DNA from: Limnephilus marmoratus
Taxonomy: Eukaryota > Arthropoda > Insecta > Trichoptera > Limnephilidae
Assembly: GCA_917880885.1 (NCBI GenBank)
Contig: OU862913.1
Span: forward strand, 44,239,460 to 44,303,459
DNA: 64,000 bases
Direction of reading: 5' to 3'
A program made the position numbers and the translations under genes. The notes beneath the pieces were generated by a model that saw only the letters and a program-made list of their open reading frames with translations, searched no databases and was not told where the DNA came from. How positions within the stretch are numbered: position 1 is the first letter of the stretch; each line of letters opens with the position of its first letter. Below are positions 31,394 through 44,148 of the stretch, in pieces.

Positions 31394-31655
31394 ACGACCT
31401 CCGTGGATAAGACTCTTGACTCACAATCCGGAGGTCGCGGGTTCGAACCCGGCATGCGCAAATAAATTTTATTTGATTAATTTGTGTTATTTCACAATTA
31501 ATTCATTTAAAATAATATATAGTATATTTGCGGCATGTTCCAGAGTGGAAGATACTATATCAGTATCGCCCTGGTGTAAGACCACCATTCAGAATTGATA
31601 CGTTGCTTGAAAATGGCTTTAGCCGTGTTTGGTGACCAGATCTGAATAGCAAGGT
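31394..31655 (+). mobile_element. SINE family A, 3'-truncated
   Basis: Almost identical to 14549-14810, including GGAGGTCGCGGGTTCGAACC. It lacks nine or so bases of the A-box region (GTAGTCCAGT) and breaks off at GAATAGCAAGG, followed by an A-run. Confidence 0.8.
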
Positions 31656-31977
31656 AAAAAAAAAAAATTAAATAAAAAATTAAAAAAAACAAATTAACAA
31701 AACTTTGAACAAAAATTTAACAATAATCAACACTTACTTAAAGGAAGGACCTCATTGATTGAGTATTTTAATTTTAATTACGTTTACAATCACAACATTC
31801 TTATTACACGTGTTAAATGAAATAATGAAATAAAAAAAACATATTTTTTTTACATAATTCTCATCATTCATAAATCCGAGTGAATAACTCAACGGAAAAA
31901 ACTTCAATGCTCAATAAATGCCAAATAAAATGTATGAGACAGAAGTAACAACAAAAAGAACACACTTAACTAATCAC

Positions 31978-32225
31978 TGTGGAATATACTCTCAGTATCA
32001 CCCTGGTGTAAGACCACCATTCAGAATTGAAGCCTCGCTTGAAATGGCTTTAGCCATGTTTGGTGAACAGATCTGAATAGCCAGGTACTTCCACACCTTT
32101 CTCTTCCCCACCTCCTTCCCCTCTCCACTACCTTCAGCCCCACAACATACCTCAATCAGGTATGCCAGAGTCTCACTGGCTTCAGACGGGAGCAGCTGGG
32201 ACTTGTAATGTATTCGTAAAAAAAA
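31978..32225 (+). mobile_element. SINE family A, 5'-truncated
   Basis: Starts mid-body (TGTGGAATATACTCTCAGTA) and continues to GGGAGCAGCTGGGACTTGTA plus an A-run. Confidence 0.75.
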
Positions 32226-32472
32226 TTTAAATAATCACTATGCGCGAGAAATAACTCATAAACTCACAACACAATCACACCGGACCAGCCGGCGAACTCA
32301 GCTGATGATGGCGGGTGAAACACGAGCCAAGAACTCACCCGGAGTCAGCCGAATGACGCGCGATTATTCAGGAATGTAGAGTTTCGGTTCTGCCGAAACC
32401 GAAACTAGATTTTTTTCGCCGAAACTTGCCGAAGCCGAAACCGAAACCGAACCTTCGGTCGGTCACTAATAA

Positions 32473-32837
32473 ACATACAAGTCACACTTATCCGGTCAAG
32501 GGAAGGGCCACATAGGACAATATGAGGGAACTACCGAAATATTTGACAATTATCACATGTGTTAAATTATTACAATACAATAACAACAATTAACCAATAT
32601 TATAATTTACTTTGCCTTGTTAGTACGTGATTAGCGTGTTTTTTGCCTTTTTAGACCATTTTTTTTACCTGCTTACGCCCTCACAGTGCCATCTCTTCTA
32701 CTGGGTCTTCTACTGCCCCCTTGTTTTATTATCATTTCTTGCAGATGCTTGCAGCATACGCAATACCTTGTGAGCAGCAGCCTTTTTGTCTTTGTTTTTA
32801 ATTACTTTATGTTTGAAAAACTTTATATTATTGATCA
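32473..32837. other. AT-rich, no gene recognised
   Basis: Nothing beyond low-complexity T runs. Confidence 0.3.
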
Positions 32838-33848
32838 CTAGCTTTTTCCCGTAGCTTCGCTCGCATGGTATTAGGGGATTCCCACTCCGCCTCCTTCACC
32901 TTCCCTCTCCCCACTCCACTCCCCCAATCAACCCACCTCCTTTTGCAAGGAGATAGAAACATTACACCTTTAAATTTATACGACGAGAATGCCAACATTC
33001 TTATACGAGTAGATACTAACCAGGAATTATTAGATTCCTGGTTAAATAAAATTATTCATGCAAAACACTTCAATTATCTCAACCAAACGTATGTTGACAA
33101 ACTTTCGTCAAACAAATGGTTGAGTATTGGAGAGTTGAGCGCAGAAATAGAAGGATTTATGCTTGCCATTCAAGATAGAGTCATTAATACTAAAAATTAT
33201 AGGAAGCATATAATCAAAGATATAAATCAAATTGATGATTTATGTAGAAAATGTTTGGCTTTTCGGAAACTATTGAACATATTATATCGGGATGTTCTGT
33301 ATTAGCGCTGTCCGAGTATACATTTAGACACAATCAGGTTTTAAAAATAATCCACCAAAGTTTGGTAATTACACATAACTTGATTGACTGCCGTAATTCA
33401 GTACTATATTATAAATATGAACCAAATTAATTTTTAGAAAATGAATATTATAAAATATATTATGATAAAACTATACTAACAGACAGAACAATTAGTCATA
33501 ATAGACCTGATATAGTTTTACATGACAAAATTTTAAAAAATAATTTATATTATCATTGGTGTTGCTATTCCAAATTCCTGTAATATTCAAAAATCTGTTT
33601 CTGTAAAAATATGAAAATATACAGATTTAGGAAATAAGATTAAAAGAATTTGGCATTCTCAGACAAAAATATTACTATTTGTTATTTCGGCTACTGGAAT
33701 TATACCTAGCTCTCTCATTCAAAATTTAGGCATATTAGATTTGTCAAAGAATTTATTTATAGAAATGCAAAAATCAGACATTTTAAATGCATGTAGAATT
33801 ACAAAAGATTTTTTAAATATTTATATTGAGGGATCAGTAATATTTATA
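32838..33848 (+). pseudogene. LINE ORF2 C-terminal relic fused to a repeat head
   Basis: 32838 starts ACTAGCTTTTTCCCGTAGCT, then LINE coding from ~32950: LIRVDTNQELLDSWLNKIIH, SIGELSAEIEGFMLAIQDRV, YRKHIIKDINQIDDLCRKC. After a shift it reads ETIEHIISGCSVLALSEYTF and then KTILTDRTISHNRPDIVLHD. This is the zinc-knuckle (C-x2-C..H..C) and endonuclease-like tail found downstream of RT in a common arthropod LINE class. Numerous frameshifts follow, and the copy ends abruptly where the duplicated block starts. Confidence 0.75.
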
Positions 33849-34529
33849 GGTCCAATTAGGAGTTCCACAGGGCCGAACCCTCTGATATGAAAATATCTGG
33901 AGTCGGTGAATTATTTTCCCATTTGGTCTCTAGTAGGTTGACATGTTGTTCTTGTATTGTTTTGTATTTATAATATTTATATACTGCAATTGCATAGCGT
34001 GGATTGACTAGATGATCTTTTGAGGAAGTATGTGAAAGGGTTCTGTGGGGAAAATTTAACCCGGACATTTAAATCTGGTGCCGTAAAAATAATAAAATAA
34101 CTTAACTTTGCGCAGTGGCGATATCGTAACCAAAGAGGTTTATCCGAGGTGCGATTATTGCTAGTTGAAAACTTTTAATAATAGGATAGGATATATTATT
34201 CGCATTTTGTGTATTATGTAAGCACTTGCATACTGCTTCCTAACACCGTATGCAGGGACATTGGAAGTCTAGATTTGTTAAAACTTAAATATAGATTCGT
34301 TCTTTCAAAAAGAATCCTTGCTTTAGCCTTGAAGGAGTAACCATCTGTTACTTATACCAGAGTGGGTAAGTGGTGGATAACCTCCAATGCCCCCTGAAAG
34401 TCTCAAACGCCCACTAGGGGGTATTATCTCCCACGTTGAGAACCTATGACGTACACTTTGCGCGCGTTCAAATTCGACTTAGGATATGTTAAAAACCAAC
34501 TGGGTGTTTTAAAATCAAATTTCAATCAA

Positions 34530-35715
34530 TTAACCCTCGAGTGGGCGCGTCTTTCCGTAAACCGTAAAACGTCAGTGGGCGCGTGGGGAGCATTTTGCCG
34601 ATCGTTTTCGTGGACAATTTTTAGTAGGAACACTCAATTGATCTAACTGCAATTTATTTACATGCGTCCAAATAAATTTCTAAAAAATTCAAATCGTACC
34701 AGCCAAAGACGTGGCACCTGTGAGTATGCAGTACCCCACTGCAAAACTAGGTTGTCCCAAAGGCATATTAGTTTTATAGCTCCAAAAATGTATAATTTAC
34801 TATGTACAACCTTTAAAGAGAACATATATGTCAAAATCTTCAATCTTATAAAAAATATACCAAAATTTGGCTAAAAAACACTTATTTATTTATTTATTTA
34901 TAAGAAGATTGTACATTGCTTAGTATTTTTTGTGGTGTTTCATCCGCCATGCTAGGGATATCCCTGTGTTATGGCGGGTGAAGTTTACAGATTTAACACT
35001 CAAACAGATATTTTTTTCTTATAAGTTTAAATAAAGCCGTAGAGTATATCTATCATTAGACAGCTTTTAGAGAAGATTTATAATATTGTTTGCTATTTTT
35101 ATTTTGTTGGTTTTTTATGTTTTTAAATTGCACTTGTAACATCTATTCTTACAAAACTTACAAATACAATAATAACAGTGCAGACTGTTATTATGCTGTA
35201 GTTTTTAAATGCATTTATTCAGTAACTTTTTTTTAAATCCCTAATTTATGTATACTTAAAATATTCACTATACCATAGAAATGAAAATAAAAGTAAAAAA
35301 TCAATATTGTACCCACGCACAGGCATTGCCTTTGTGGGATATTTTTGTTAATACATTTATTATAATAAGCTTTTTTATATACTTTTCATTATTTCATGTA
35401 TCTATTATATGTATTGTATCAAAAATTTTCAATAAAAAAATAATTTATTTTCTCAGGATTTAACTAAAAACACAAATAAGGAATGACAAATCAACACATT
35501 TATTGAACTCTGTTTAAGGAACTTTGGTTTACAATCGACTTTAGAAAGTTTACCATTTTAATTTATCTTTAATACATATAAAAATGGAAAAAATAACAAA
35601 ATTAAATATTTTCTAAATCTACAAGATATGCTTTGACGAAACAGTCTTCACATAAGTATGTGCAATGTTCATTGCAGAGTAATTTTGAGCATCTGCAACA
35701 TCCTTTTTCCCCACA
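34530..35715 (-). pseudogene. piggyBac-like transposase 3' relic with terminal TTAA
   Basis: The minus-strand frame 35715-35602 reads CGEKGCCRCSKLLCNEHCTY, then LCEDCFVKAYLVDLENI, then stop. The C-x4-CC-x-C...C-x3-HC...C-x2-CF pattern is the C-terminal cysteine-rich zinc domain of piggyBac transposases, which binds the terminal repeats. Downstream on the minus strand the element would end at 34530, where + reads TTAACCCTCGAGTGGGCGCG: a TTAA target followed by a CCC-type terminus, as expected. The catalytic DDD domain is missing, an upstream in-frame stop lies just before the cysteines, and LINE sequence takes over near 35790. Confidence 0.65.
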
Positions 35716-35801
35716 ATACTGTTATTTATTGGTGAACTAAGAGTGTTGGACTACCTATTGGTTTCTTTATTTAGAAGCTCCTACTTTCTCTCTCTCTGGT
35801 T

Positions 35802-36280
35802 TCAATCCTGGGATTGGTTTGCAGCAATGTCATCTATTCGTTTCTTCCACTCTTCCCTGTCTTGTGCGGCTCTTTTGAAGTCTGCATATGATGAGTAGCG
35901 CACGTCCACCAGCAGGTCCTCCAGGTACTCTCGGCGTGGGCGTCCCCTAGCGTTTGTCCCCTCGGTCATACCCTCCATTATGGCATGCAAGAGGCCTTCT
36001 TGTCTTATTACATGGCCGATCCATCTTGCGCGCCTTTCGGACAAGGTCCTGAGCAGGTGCCTTCCTCCTTCGATTCTTTGGAGAACCTCCTCATGTGTAA
36101 TGTGGTCTCTCCAGGAAATTCCTAATAGTCTTCTATAGGACCACATCTCAAAAGCCTCTAGTGTCCGTTTATCTCTTTCACTCTTGCACCATGTTTCGCA
36201 ACCGTACATCAATATACTCCATACATAGGTCTTGATGAGGAGTATTCTCAGTTTCAGGTCTTTATTATTTGATTCTATTA
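35802..36280 (-). pseudogene. LINE ORF2 C-terminal relic (in duplication copy 1)
   Basis: The minus strand reads MMYGCETWCKSERDKRTLEA, then YRRLLGISWRDHITHEEVLQ, then IEGGRHLLRTLSERRARWIG, ending EEWKKRIDDIAANQSQD. 136 codons remain open. It is paralogous to 19384-20060 and 41426-41890. Confidence 0.85.
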
Positions 36281-36309
36281 TTTCCTACATTATTAATAAG
36301 TAAATCTTA

Positions 36310-36906
36310 TATTTAGTTTTAAGTTTTTTTTTTTTTTTTTAATTTTTTTTTTAAATTTTTTTTTAAATTTTTTTTTTTTTAGGTTGAATATAATATAATC
36401 TCACAATATTTGAAATAAAAATTAGTGAGGCTGAAAAATGTAGTGTATTTTCATACCTGGTTACTAAACACAGCTTAAGCTATTTGAAGTGGCTTGCTTG
36501 TCTTAACAAAAAGAGAAGGCACTGAGGGCGCTATTAATTTTTTGCAATGTGTTTCTAAAAAGTTTTTTACGGTTTTCTAGATTTTTCCACAGAAAATTGC
36601 CTTATCGAAATCGTTGTTACTTGTTACTTAAGGCCCTTCTCCCACATGGATAAGCAAGTACACGATACTCGACAATTCAAGCATCTTGGCGACTACCGTG
36701 TTGAAGACATTTTCTAAACATGTCGGTGACGCTATTCTCATGCGGCCAGCCGGTCGAAAATCACTCATATCGCCGAAAACAAAGCGGAGAAATTAACATA
36801 TCGTATATGATATCTACCAGAAATGATTGAATCATCGTCATTTATGTCAATTTTTTGTTACAATTCGTATACTTTAGATAAATGCTAAAAAGTTTATGAA
36901 AGATCG
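36310..36906. other. T-rich tract and intergenic sequence
   Basis: 36325-36380 is nearly pure T broken by AA. The rest contains no recognisable gene. Confidence 0.5.
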
Positions 36907-37649
36907 TTTTTATTCTACGAGAGATGGTAGCGACGCTGGTATCGCGATTTCAGTAGCGACCTATACGGACCGTGCGGGACAGGTTGTTTGTGACTTGATT
37001 ACACAACACACAACATCAGTATCAGATACTTGCGTATTCCCGTGGAAGTAAGACTTTTATTCTACGAGAGATGGTAGCGACGCTGGTATCGCGATTTCAG
37101 TAGCGACCTATACGGACCGTGCGGGACAGGTTGTTTGTGACTTGATTACACAACACACAACATCAGTATCAGATACTTGCGTATTCCCGTGGAAGTAAGA
37201 CTTTTATTCTACGAGAGATGGTAGCGACGCTGGTATCGCGATTTCAGTAGCGACCTATACGGACCGTGCGGGACAGGTTGTTTGTGACTTGATTACACAA
37301 CACACAACATCAGTATCAGATACTTGCGTATTCCCGTGGAAGTAAGACTTTTATTCTACGAGAGATGGTAGCGACGCTGGTATCGCGATTTCAGTAGCGA
37401 CCTATACGGACCGTGCGGGACAGGTTGTTTGTGACTTGATTACACAACACACAACATCAGTATCAGATACTTGCGTATTCCCGTGGAAGTAAGACTTTTA
37501 TTCTACGAGAGATGGTAGCGACGCTGGTATCGCGATTTCAGTAGCGACCTATACGGACCGTGCGGGACAGGTTGTTTGTGACTTGATTACACAACACACA
37601 ACATCAGTATCAGATACTTGCGTATTCCCGTGGAAGTAAGACTTTTATT
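36907..37649. repeat. Tandem array, 147-bp unit x 5, essentially perfect
   Basis: ATTCTACGAGAGATGGTAGC begins at 36912, 37059, 37206, 37353 and 37500, and the next unit stops after TTTTATT at 37647. Spacing is 147 bp each time with no difference seen between copies. The unit is GC-balanced with CpGs (GACGCTGGTATCGCGATTTC). Confidence 0.95.
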
Positions 37650-38591
37650 ATTAAAATTTTGATGTTTGGCAGCTAAGTATAGCATTGACAGTGTAAGGAA
37701 AAAATTAGGTTATTTGCAGTAGAATAAAACGTAATACCAAATAATATTTGGATGATTTGTATTGCGCCGTTTGTGTAATAAATCACCTCGAGGGCACTGA
37801 AAATCTCTGAAACGTATGTATGTAAGTGGAAAAATTGTGAATAACAAAAGAATGAGGTAAGAAGGCCGATGTGAACGAAGAACGGATGATTTGAAATGTG
37901 AAATGTGTCAGGAGAATGCGAATGATGCACATGTGGATATTGTGGATGGCAGAAGACGTTACTCATTTGTACGATTAATATTCAAAATAGCAGAAAGGGC
38001 AAAATTTATGCCAGAAATGCTTCGATCGTCGATCAGTACAATGCTTCACATTCCTCTAGAAATGGCCTTATGCTTAGTTAGTTATCAAAGCACCACATCT
38101 TCTAAACCTCTTTGTCTAAGTAATAATGGTAGGTGCGTGTTGCCACTTCTGGCACCCACGCAATTCAGGCTGGTACTTAAGAAGACAGAACACAGAGCAT
38201 GGAGCATCTAGAACACAGCGCACCTGACGGGCCGACGGGCTCGGGCTGACGGACGCACTAGTGTATAGAGTATAGTGGTCCAATTCACGGTCACGGGATC
38301 ACTTTCACTGATTGGGCTTAGTTCACTGCCCCAGTGACTCACGGAACTGCAAGTACTGTCAGGTAGATAGATACATGTGCTAGCCACTCAGTGGTGTGCA
38401 CAGAGTTTTAATTCAGGGTAGGCTGTAGAAAAATTAGCCAATTAATTGGTATTAAAAGCTTATCCCATACTTTGTAAATTTTCGCTAAGAATGTGCTAAG
38501 ATGTTGGTTTTAGCTGATGTTTGTTGCGATTTCTTGTAATACAAATACCCAGATAATTGCTTCATTAATGCATACTATAAGCCAATGACTG
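37650..38591. other. Intergenic; one unrecognised 106-codon frame
   Basis: The + frame 37891-38211 (begins MKCEMCQENANDAHVDIVDG) ends in an imperfect duplication of CATGGAGCATCTAGAACAC-type sequence. It has a CxxC near the start but no known domain. Probably non-coding or a mobile-element remnant. Confidence 0.3.
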
Positions 38592-38870
38592 GATGCATAT
38601 TATGTTGAAAAAGCCAACATTTTAATTCTTTAGATGAGTTGTACTAATACAGGAGCTAACAGATGGCATTGATTGTTATATTTGATGCATATTATGTTGA
38701 AAAAGCCAACATTTTAATTCTTTAGATGAGTTGTACTAATACAGGAGCTAACAGATGGCATTGATTGTTATATTTGATGCATATTATGTTGAAAAAGCCA
38801 ACATTTTAATTCTTTAGATGAGTTGTACTAATACAGGAGCTAACAGATGGCATTGATTGTTATATTTGTG
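38592..38870. repeat. Tandem array, 92-bp unit x 3
   Basis: GATGCATATTATGTTGAAAA occurs at 38592, 38684 and 38776. Copies are identical through AACAGATGGCATTGATTG. Confidence 0.95.
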
Positions 38871-39453
38871 ATGAAAGGCACAGCCTTTTTCGACACTAAT
38901 ACAGACGGGTCTTCTATTGAATGCGCATTTAGTACATATTTATTTTTTGTATAGAAAACAGCAAACATTTGAATGCATATGCGTTATTTTACATACTTAA
39001 TTACTGCTTTTGACCTGTTATAGTATTCGGTGCGCTGCGATTCGACGCGTAATATTTTAAAGTGTAGATTGATTTCTAGCAATAATTTTGTAAATTTTAA
39101 TATTAACAATATTTTTATAGTTTTTTAAGAGTAGGCTAGGTTAGGCAGTGTTTATCTGATTTTATATATAGAGTGGACGCCTCTGTAGCCACTTTTGTAA
39201 GCGGTTAATTTACAGCCTCATTTTGGTTTCCGATGCATTCTCTATTTGTAGTAGGCAAAAAAAGCTTAGCAATGTTGACTGGGGTATTTAAAACAAGGGG
39301 CTACAACCACATATAAGAACCACCTATCACAACTTTCTTGCCTCTCCTATATTAGTTGGCAAAAGAAAGACCTCTTATTTTGACTCTTCTTAATTTAAAA
39401 TAGACAATAAAAATTAAATAAAATATTTGAAAAATATAAGTTGAAGAACTTAG
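38871..39453. other. Intergenic, no gene recognised
   Basis: AT-rich sequence leading up to the second duplication copy. No feature seen. Confidence 0.3.
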
Positions 39454-41933
39454 GGTCCAATTAGGAGTTCCACAGAGTCGAACCCTCTGATATAAAAATA
39501 TCTGGAGTCGGTGAATTATTTTCCCATTTGGTCTCTAGTAGGTTGACATGTTGTTCTTGTATTGTTTTGTATTTATAATATTTATATACTGCAATTGCAT
39601 AGCGTGGATTGACTAGATGATCTTTTGAGGAAGTATGTGAAAGGGTTCTGTGGGGAAAATTTAACCCGGACATTTAAATCTGGTGCCGTAAAAATAATAA
39701 AATAACTTAACTTTGCGCAGTGGCGATATCGTAACCAAAGAGGTTTATCCGAGGTGCGATTATTGCTAGTTGAAAACTTTTAATAATAGGATAGGATATA
39801 TTATTCGCATTTTGTATATTATGTAATCACTTGCATATTGCTTCCTAACACCGTATGCAGGGACATTGGAAGTCTAGATTTGTTAAAACTTAAATATAGA
39901 TTCGTTCTTTCAAAAAAATTAGAGTCCTTGCTCTAGCCTTGAAGGAGTAACCATCTGTTACTTATACCAGAGTGGGTAAGTGGTGGATAACCTCCAATGC
40001 CCCCTGAAAGTCTCAAACGCCCACTAGGGGGTATTATCTCCCACGTTGAGAACCTATGACGTACACTTTGCGCGCGTTCAAATTCGACTTAGGATATGTT
40101 AAAAACCAACTGGGTGTTTTAAAATCAAATTTCAATCAATTAACCCTCGAGTGGGCGCGTCTTTCCGTAAACCGTAAAACGTCAGTGGGCGCGTGGGGAG
40201 CATTTTGCCGATCGTTTTCGTGGACAATTTTTAGTAGGAACACTCGATTGATCTAACTGCAATTTATTTACATGCGTCCAAATAAATTTCTAAAAAATTC
40301 AAATCGTACCAGCCAAAGACGTGGCACCTGTGAGTATGCAGTACCCCACTGCAAAACTAGGTTGTCCCAAAGGCATATTAGTTTTATAGCTCCAAAAATG
40401 TATAATTTACTATGTACAACCTTTAAAGAGAACATATATGTCAAAATCTTCAATCTTATAAAAAATATACCAAAATTTGGCTAAAAAACACTTATTTATT
40501 TATTTATTTATAAGAAGATTGTACATTGCTTAGTATTTTTTGTGGTGTTTCATCCGCCATGCTAGGGATATCCCTGTGTTATGGCGGGTGAAGTTTACAG
40601 ATTTAACACTCAAACAGATATTTTTTTCTTATAAGTTTAAATAAAGCCGTAGAGTATATCTATCATTAGACAGCTTTTAGAGAAGATTTATAATATTGTT
40701 TGCTATTTTTATTTTGTTGGTTTTTTATGTTTTTAAATTGCACTTGTAACATCTATTCTTACAAAACTTACAAATACAATAATAACAGTGCAGACTGTTA
40801 TTATGCTGTAGTTTTTAAATGCATTTATTCAGTAACTTTTTTTTAAATCCCTAATTTATGTATACTTAAAATATTCACTATACCATAGAAATGAAAATAA
40901 AAGTAAAAAATCAATATTGTACCCACGCACAGGCATTGCCTTTGTGGGATATTTTTGTTAATACATTTATTATAATAAGCTTTTTTATATACTTTTCATT
41001 ATTTCATGTATCTATTATATGTATTGTATCAAAAATTTTCAATAAAAAAATAATTTATTTTCTCAGGATTTAACTAAAAACACAAATAAGGAATGACAAA
41101 TCAACACATTTATTGAACTCTGTTTAAGGAACTTTGGTTTACAATCGACTTTAGAAAGTTTACCATTTTAATTTACTTTTTTAATTTATCTTTAATACGT
41201 ATAAAAATGGAAAAAATAACAAAATTAAATATTTTCTAAATCTACAAGATATGCTTTGACGAAACAGTCTTCACATAAGTATGTGCAATGTTCATTGCAG
41301 AGTAATTTTGAGCATCTGCAACATCCTTTTTTCCCCACAATACTGTTATTTATTGGTGAACTAAGAGTGTTGGACTACCTATTGGTTTCTTTATTTAGAA
41401 GCTCCTACCTTCTCTCTCTCTGGTTTCAATCCTGGGATTGGTTTGCAGCAATGTCATCTATTCGTTTCTTCCACTCTTCCCTGTCTTGTGCGGCTATTTT
41501 GAAGTCTGCATATGATGAGTAGCGCACGTCCACCAGCAGGTCTTCCAGGTACTCTCGGCGTGGGCGTCCCCTAGCGTTTGTCCCCTCGGTCATACCCTCC
41601 ATTATGGCATGCAAGAGGCCTTCTTGTCTTATTACATGGCCGATCCATCTTGCACGCCTTTCGGACAAGGTCCTGAGCAGGTGCCTTCCTCCTTCGATTC
41701 TTTGGAGAACCTCTTCATTTGTAATGTGGTCTCTCCAGGAAATTACTAATAGTCTTCTATAGGACCACATCTCAAAAGCCTCTAGTCTCCGTTTATCTCT
41801 TTCGGATAGGCACCATGTTTCGCAGCCGTACATCAAGATACTCTATACATAGGTCTTGGTGAGGAGTATTCTCAGTTTCAGGTCTATATTATTTGATTCT
41901 ATTATTTCCTACCTTATTCATAAGTAAATCTTA
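39454..41933. repeat. 2.46-kb direct duplication, copy 2
   Basis: Same order and orientation as 33849-36309. The piggyBac cysteine region (minus, ~41339-41225) has one extra T in a homopolymer (six versus five), a frameshift relative to copy 1. The LINE C-terminus is at 41426-41890 (minus) and the TTAA terminus at ~40140. Flanking sequences differ on both sides. Confidence 0.95.
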
Positions 41934-43872
41934 AAAATATATAGTTTATTATAGTTTGTCTAACTAACTATTTATCCGATGCACTATGTCTTAAACAATT
42001 AGAAAATCCGGTCACTACGGCACCACTTCAGGATTTTTTTATAGAGGTCTATTTTTTTATGAACAATGAAAATTTTCCATAAAAAATCGAAAATAAAATT
42101 CAGTGTCCGCCATTTTTTATTTTTTTTAGATAATAAAATTCTCCTATATGCCATAGACAGTAGATTTTCGAACAGATTTAAGACTTGGTGCATGCAAATC
42201 GAATGTACAACATACAGTTTTTTTATATCTTGTCAACCAGGTTGAAAAACGTGTTAAAAAAGTTTCGAGAAAAACGCATTCAAAGTTTTGCTGAAGGATA
42301 ATTCAACATACAAACTGTTTCAAATGATTTCACATAAAATGCTGTATCTTCGTCAATTTTTCGAATTTCTTTAAAAAATTGGGTGGGAGCATTTTTAACA
42401 AATGCATCTTTCAGAAATGAAATAAATAAAAAAAATTACAAAAGCATTTTATACAGTATACTGGTGCCTTAAGGGGAGGGGTGGGGGGGGGGGGGGGGGG
42501 GTTAAAGGCGAAATAAGGGCATATTGTCATGATTTTTTTTTTGGGATGTGAATAATGTTAGTTTCATTTATTTCATACACACTTTGTAGTATAAACATCT
42601 GAAGTATCTTTGAATAAATTTCAATTAAAAATATCAATAAATAAGTCCGTGAGAGCGAATCTCCGGAGGCACCCCGAAAAAAAGTTGTTAAGCGGTGAAC
42701 TCCATAACTCGTCACCGGGTCATTTGAAACAAAAAATCTAATAGTAATATATTGTTTTCCTAGGTAGTCAGAGGGAGTTTTTTCGATTTTATTTAGGCAG
42801 CATTTTAAACTGAAAGAACGCGATTTTTGCTAAAAAATTTAGGTGAATTTGTTATTATAAAATGGTAAAAAAACTCCAACCTGTTGATTTATGTGTAGAA
42901 ATAGTGTACAAAATTTCAAAAGCATCGGTCAAGTCTAGTGAAGATTTTGAGTTATGATGTTCACGAACTTCAGAAATGTTGTTTGCGAGAAAACCGATTT
43001 AAAAATTTTTATACTCGAAATATACTTGAATCGAGCATGAAGGCCGGTCGCTTGAAACACTGTATCTTCGTTAGTTTTGCTCCGGTTTACTTGAAATTTG
43101 ACACAATTCTCTGGACATGTTGTACTTTTTTAAACCTTACCACCCCCCCCCCCCCCTTAAAGCCTTGTTAAGTATTTGATCAAGGGAACAAGGAGGCGTT
43201 TGGAGGTCCCTTCAACTCTCCCCCCCTCCTAGACCGCCATTGGTAAGGGGGCCCCGAGACGTGGATTGCCTAGGGGCCCCGACATGGTTAATCCGGCCCT
43301 GCCCCCTGGTGTGGAGTGGTAGAGTTAGAAATGCTTGTGTCTTGTGTCATTTCCGTTTGTGCCTGCCTCCTGCCTGACTGGCTGACTGCTGACAGTGCTG
43401 ACTGCTTCACTGCTTGGCAGGGGCCTTAATCTTGGATTAATGGCAAACATTTAGTTACTATAATAGTGTTCAATGAGATCGCGAAGAGTCAGTATAAGTA
43501 AAATATAACATAAGACCTGTGCCCGACGCAGCTATAAAAGATGTGGCATATCGCTCGCCGTACATTTCCAATGGCGAGCAATATGCTGAAATAGGCCAAG
43601 CCACGTATTTTATCTGCGCGTGTGGTACCGCTTTAAGTGTTATATTACATGAAATTAAACAACTTAAAATACATATATTTTTTATTTGTGTTTAAGTAAT
43701 ATTAGTTACACTAAGTATCGGATAAAATCAACGTAGTTTTATTATAATATTACTCTGAATCAGAATAGAACGGTAATAAAAATAATTTTTTCCCCCAAAA
43801 CCCGCCCTTGAAAATCCCGCAAATTAGCGGGATAAAATGCGCTTAAATCGCTAGTAACTAACTAACTAACCA
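41934..43872. other. Repetitive intergenic region without a gene
   Basis: Landmarks are a G-run (~42482-42500), a C-run (~43142-43157), and related phrases such as GCTGTATCTTCGTCAATTTT (42341) and CACTGTATCTTCGTTAGTTT (43058), which suggest two diverged halves of one repeat. 43243-43310 has GGGGCCCCGAGACGTGGATT and TTAATCCGGCCCTGCCCC. 43550-43610 resembles the 15.7-kb repeat. No protein is recognised. Confidence 0.4.
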
Positions 43873-44148
43873 TCACGCCGTTTCTCCGCAGGGGTAGGCA
43901 GAGAGGACGGGCCGCCAAACAACTCGGTCTTGGCACACACTCTTTACCTCATTCACATTCATACATCGTCTCATACACACTCTTCTATTATTCTGACTCT
44001 TGACATGGCCCGACTCAAGTATCTGATTCACTTGATCGTGCCATGTCTTCCTCGGGCGTCCCTGACTTCTTCGACCATTCACATTGCTACTAGCCTCAAA
44101 TAGCCAATAATCGTTTTTGTGAAAAATCACCTCAATGGCGCTGTACAA
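43873..44148 (-). pseudogene. LINE ORF2 extreme C-terminus
   Basis: The minus strand reads NVNGRRSQGRPRKTWHDQVN, then NNRRVCMRRCMNVNEVKSVC, then QDRVVWRPVLSAYPCGETA and stop. It is the intact C-terminal tail of the element whose earlier part is at 11190-11950. Only ~91 codons remain. Confidence 0.85.

Larger units (their letters stand above)
31199..32472. mobile_element. TIR element carrying two SINE A copies
   Basis: Left TTAGTGTCCGACCGAAAC and right CCTTCGGTCGGTCACTAA are inverted, and both are followed inside by CCGAAAC-rich sequence. No transposase remains. SINE A pieces occupy 31394-31655 and 31978-32225. Confidence 0.6.
33849..36309. repeat. 2.46-kb direct duplication, copy 1
   Basis: 33849-36309 and 39454-41933 match nearly base for base, apart from scattered substitutions and small indels (for example AGG/GAG at 33871 and an extra ACTTTTTTAATTT in copy 2 at ~41175). 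Contents: unknown sequence with a minus frame MSGLNFPHRTLSHTSSKDHL, a piggyBac-like 3' end, and a LINE C-terminus on the minus strand. Confidence 0.95.

Noticed and set aside
36907..38870. CRISPR-like arrays (regular repeats at 36.9, 38.6, 12.4 and 14.1 kb)
   Set aside because: Repeats are contiguous head-to-tail units with no unique spacers, no cas genes, and the DNA is eukaryotic.
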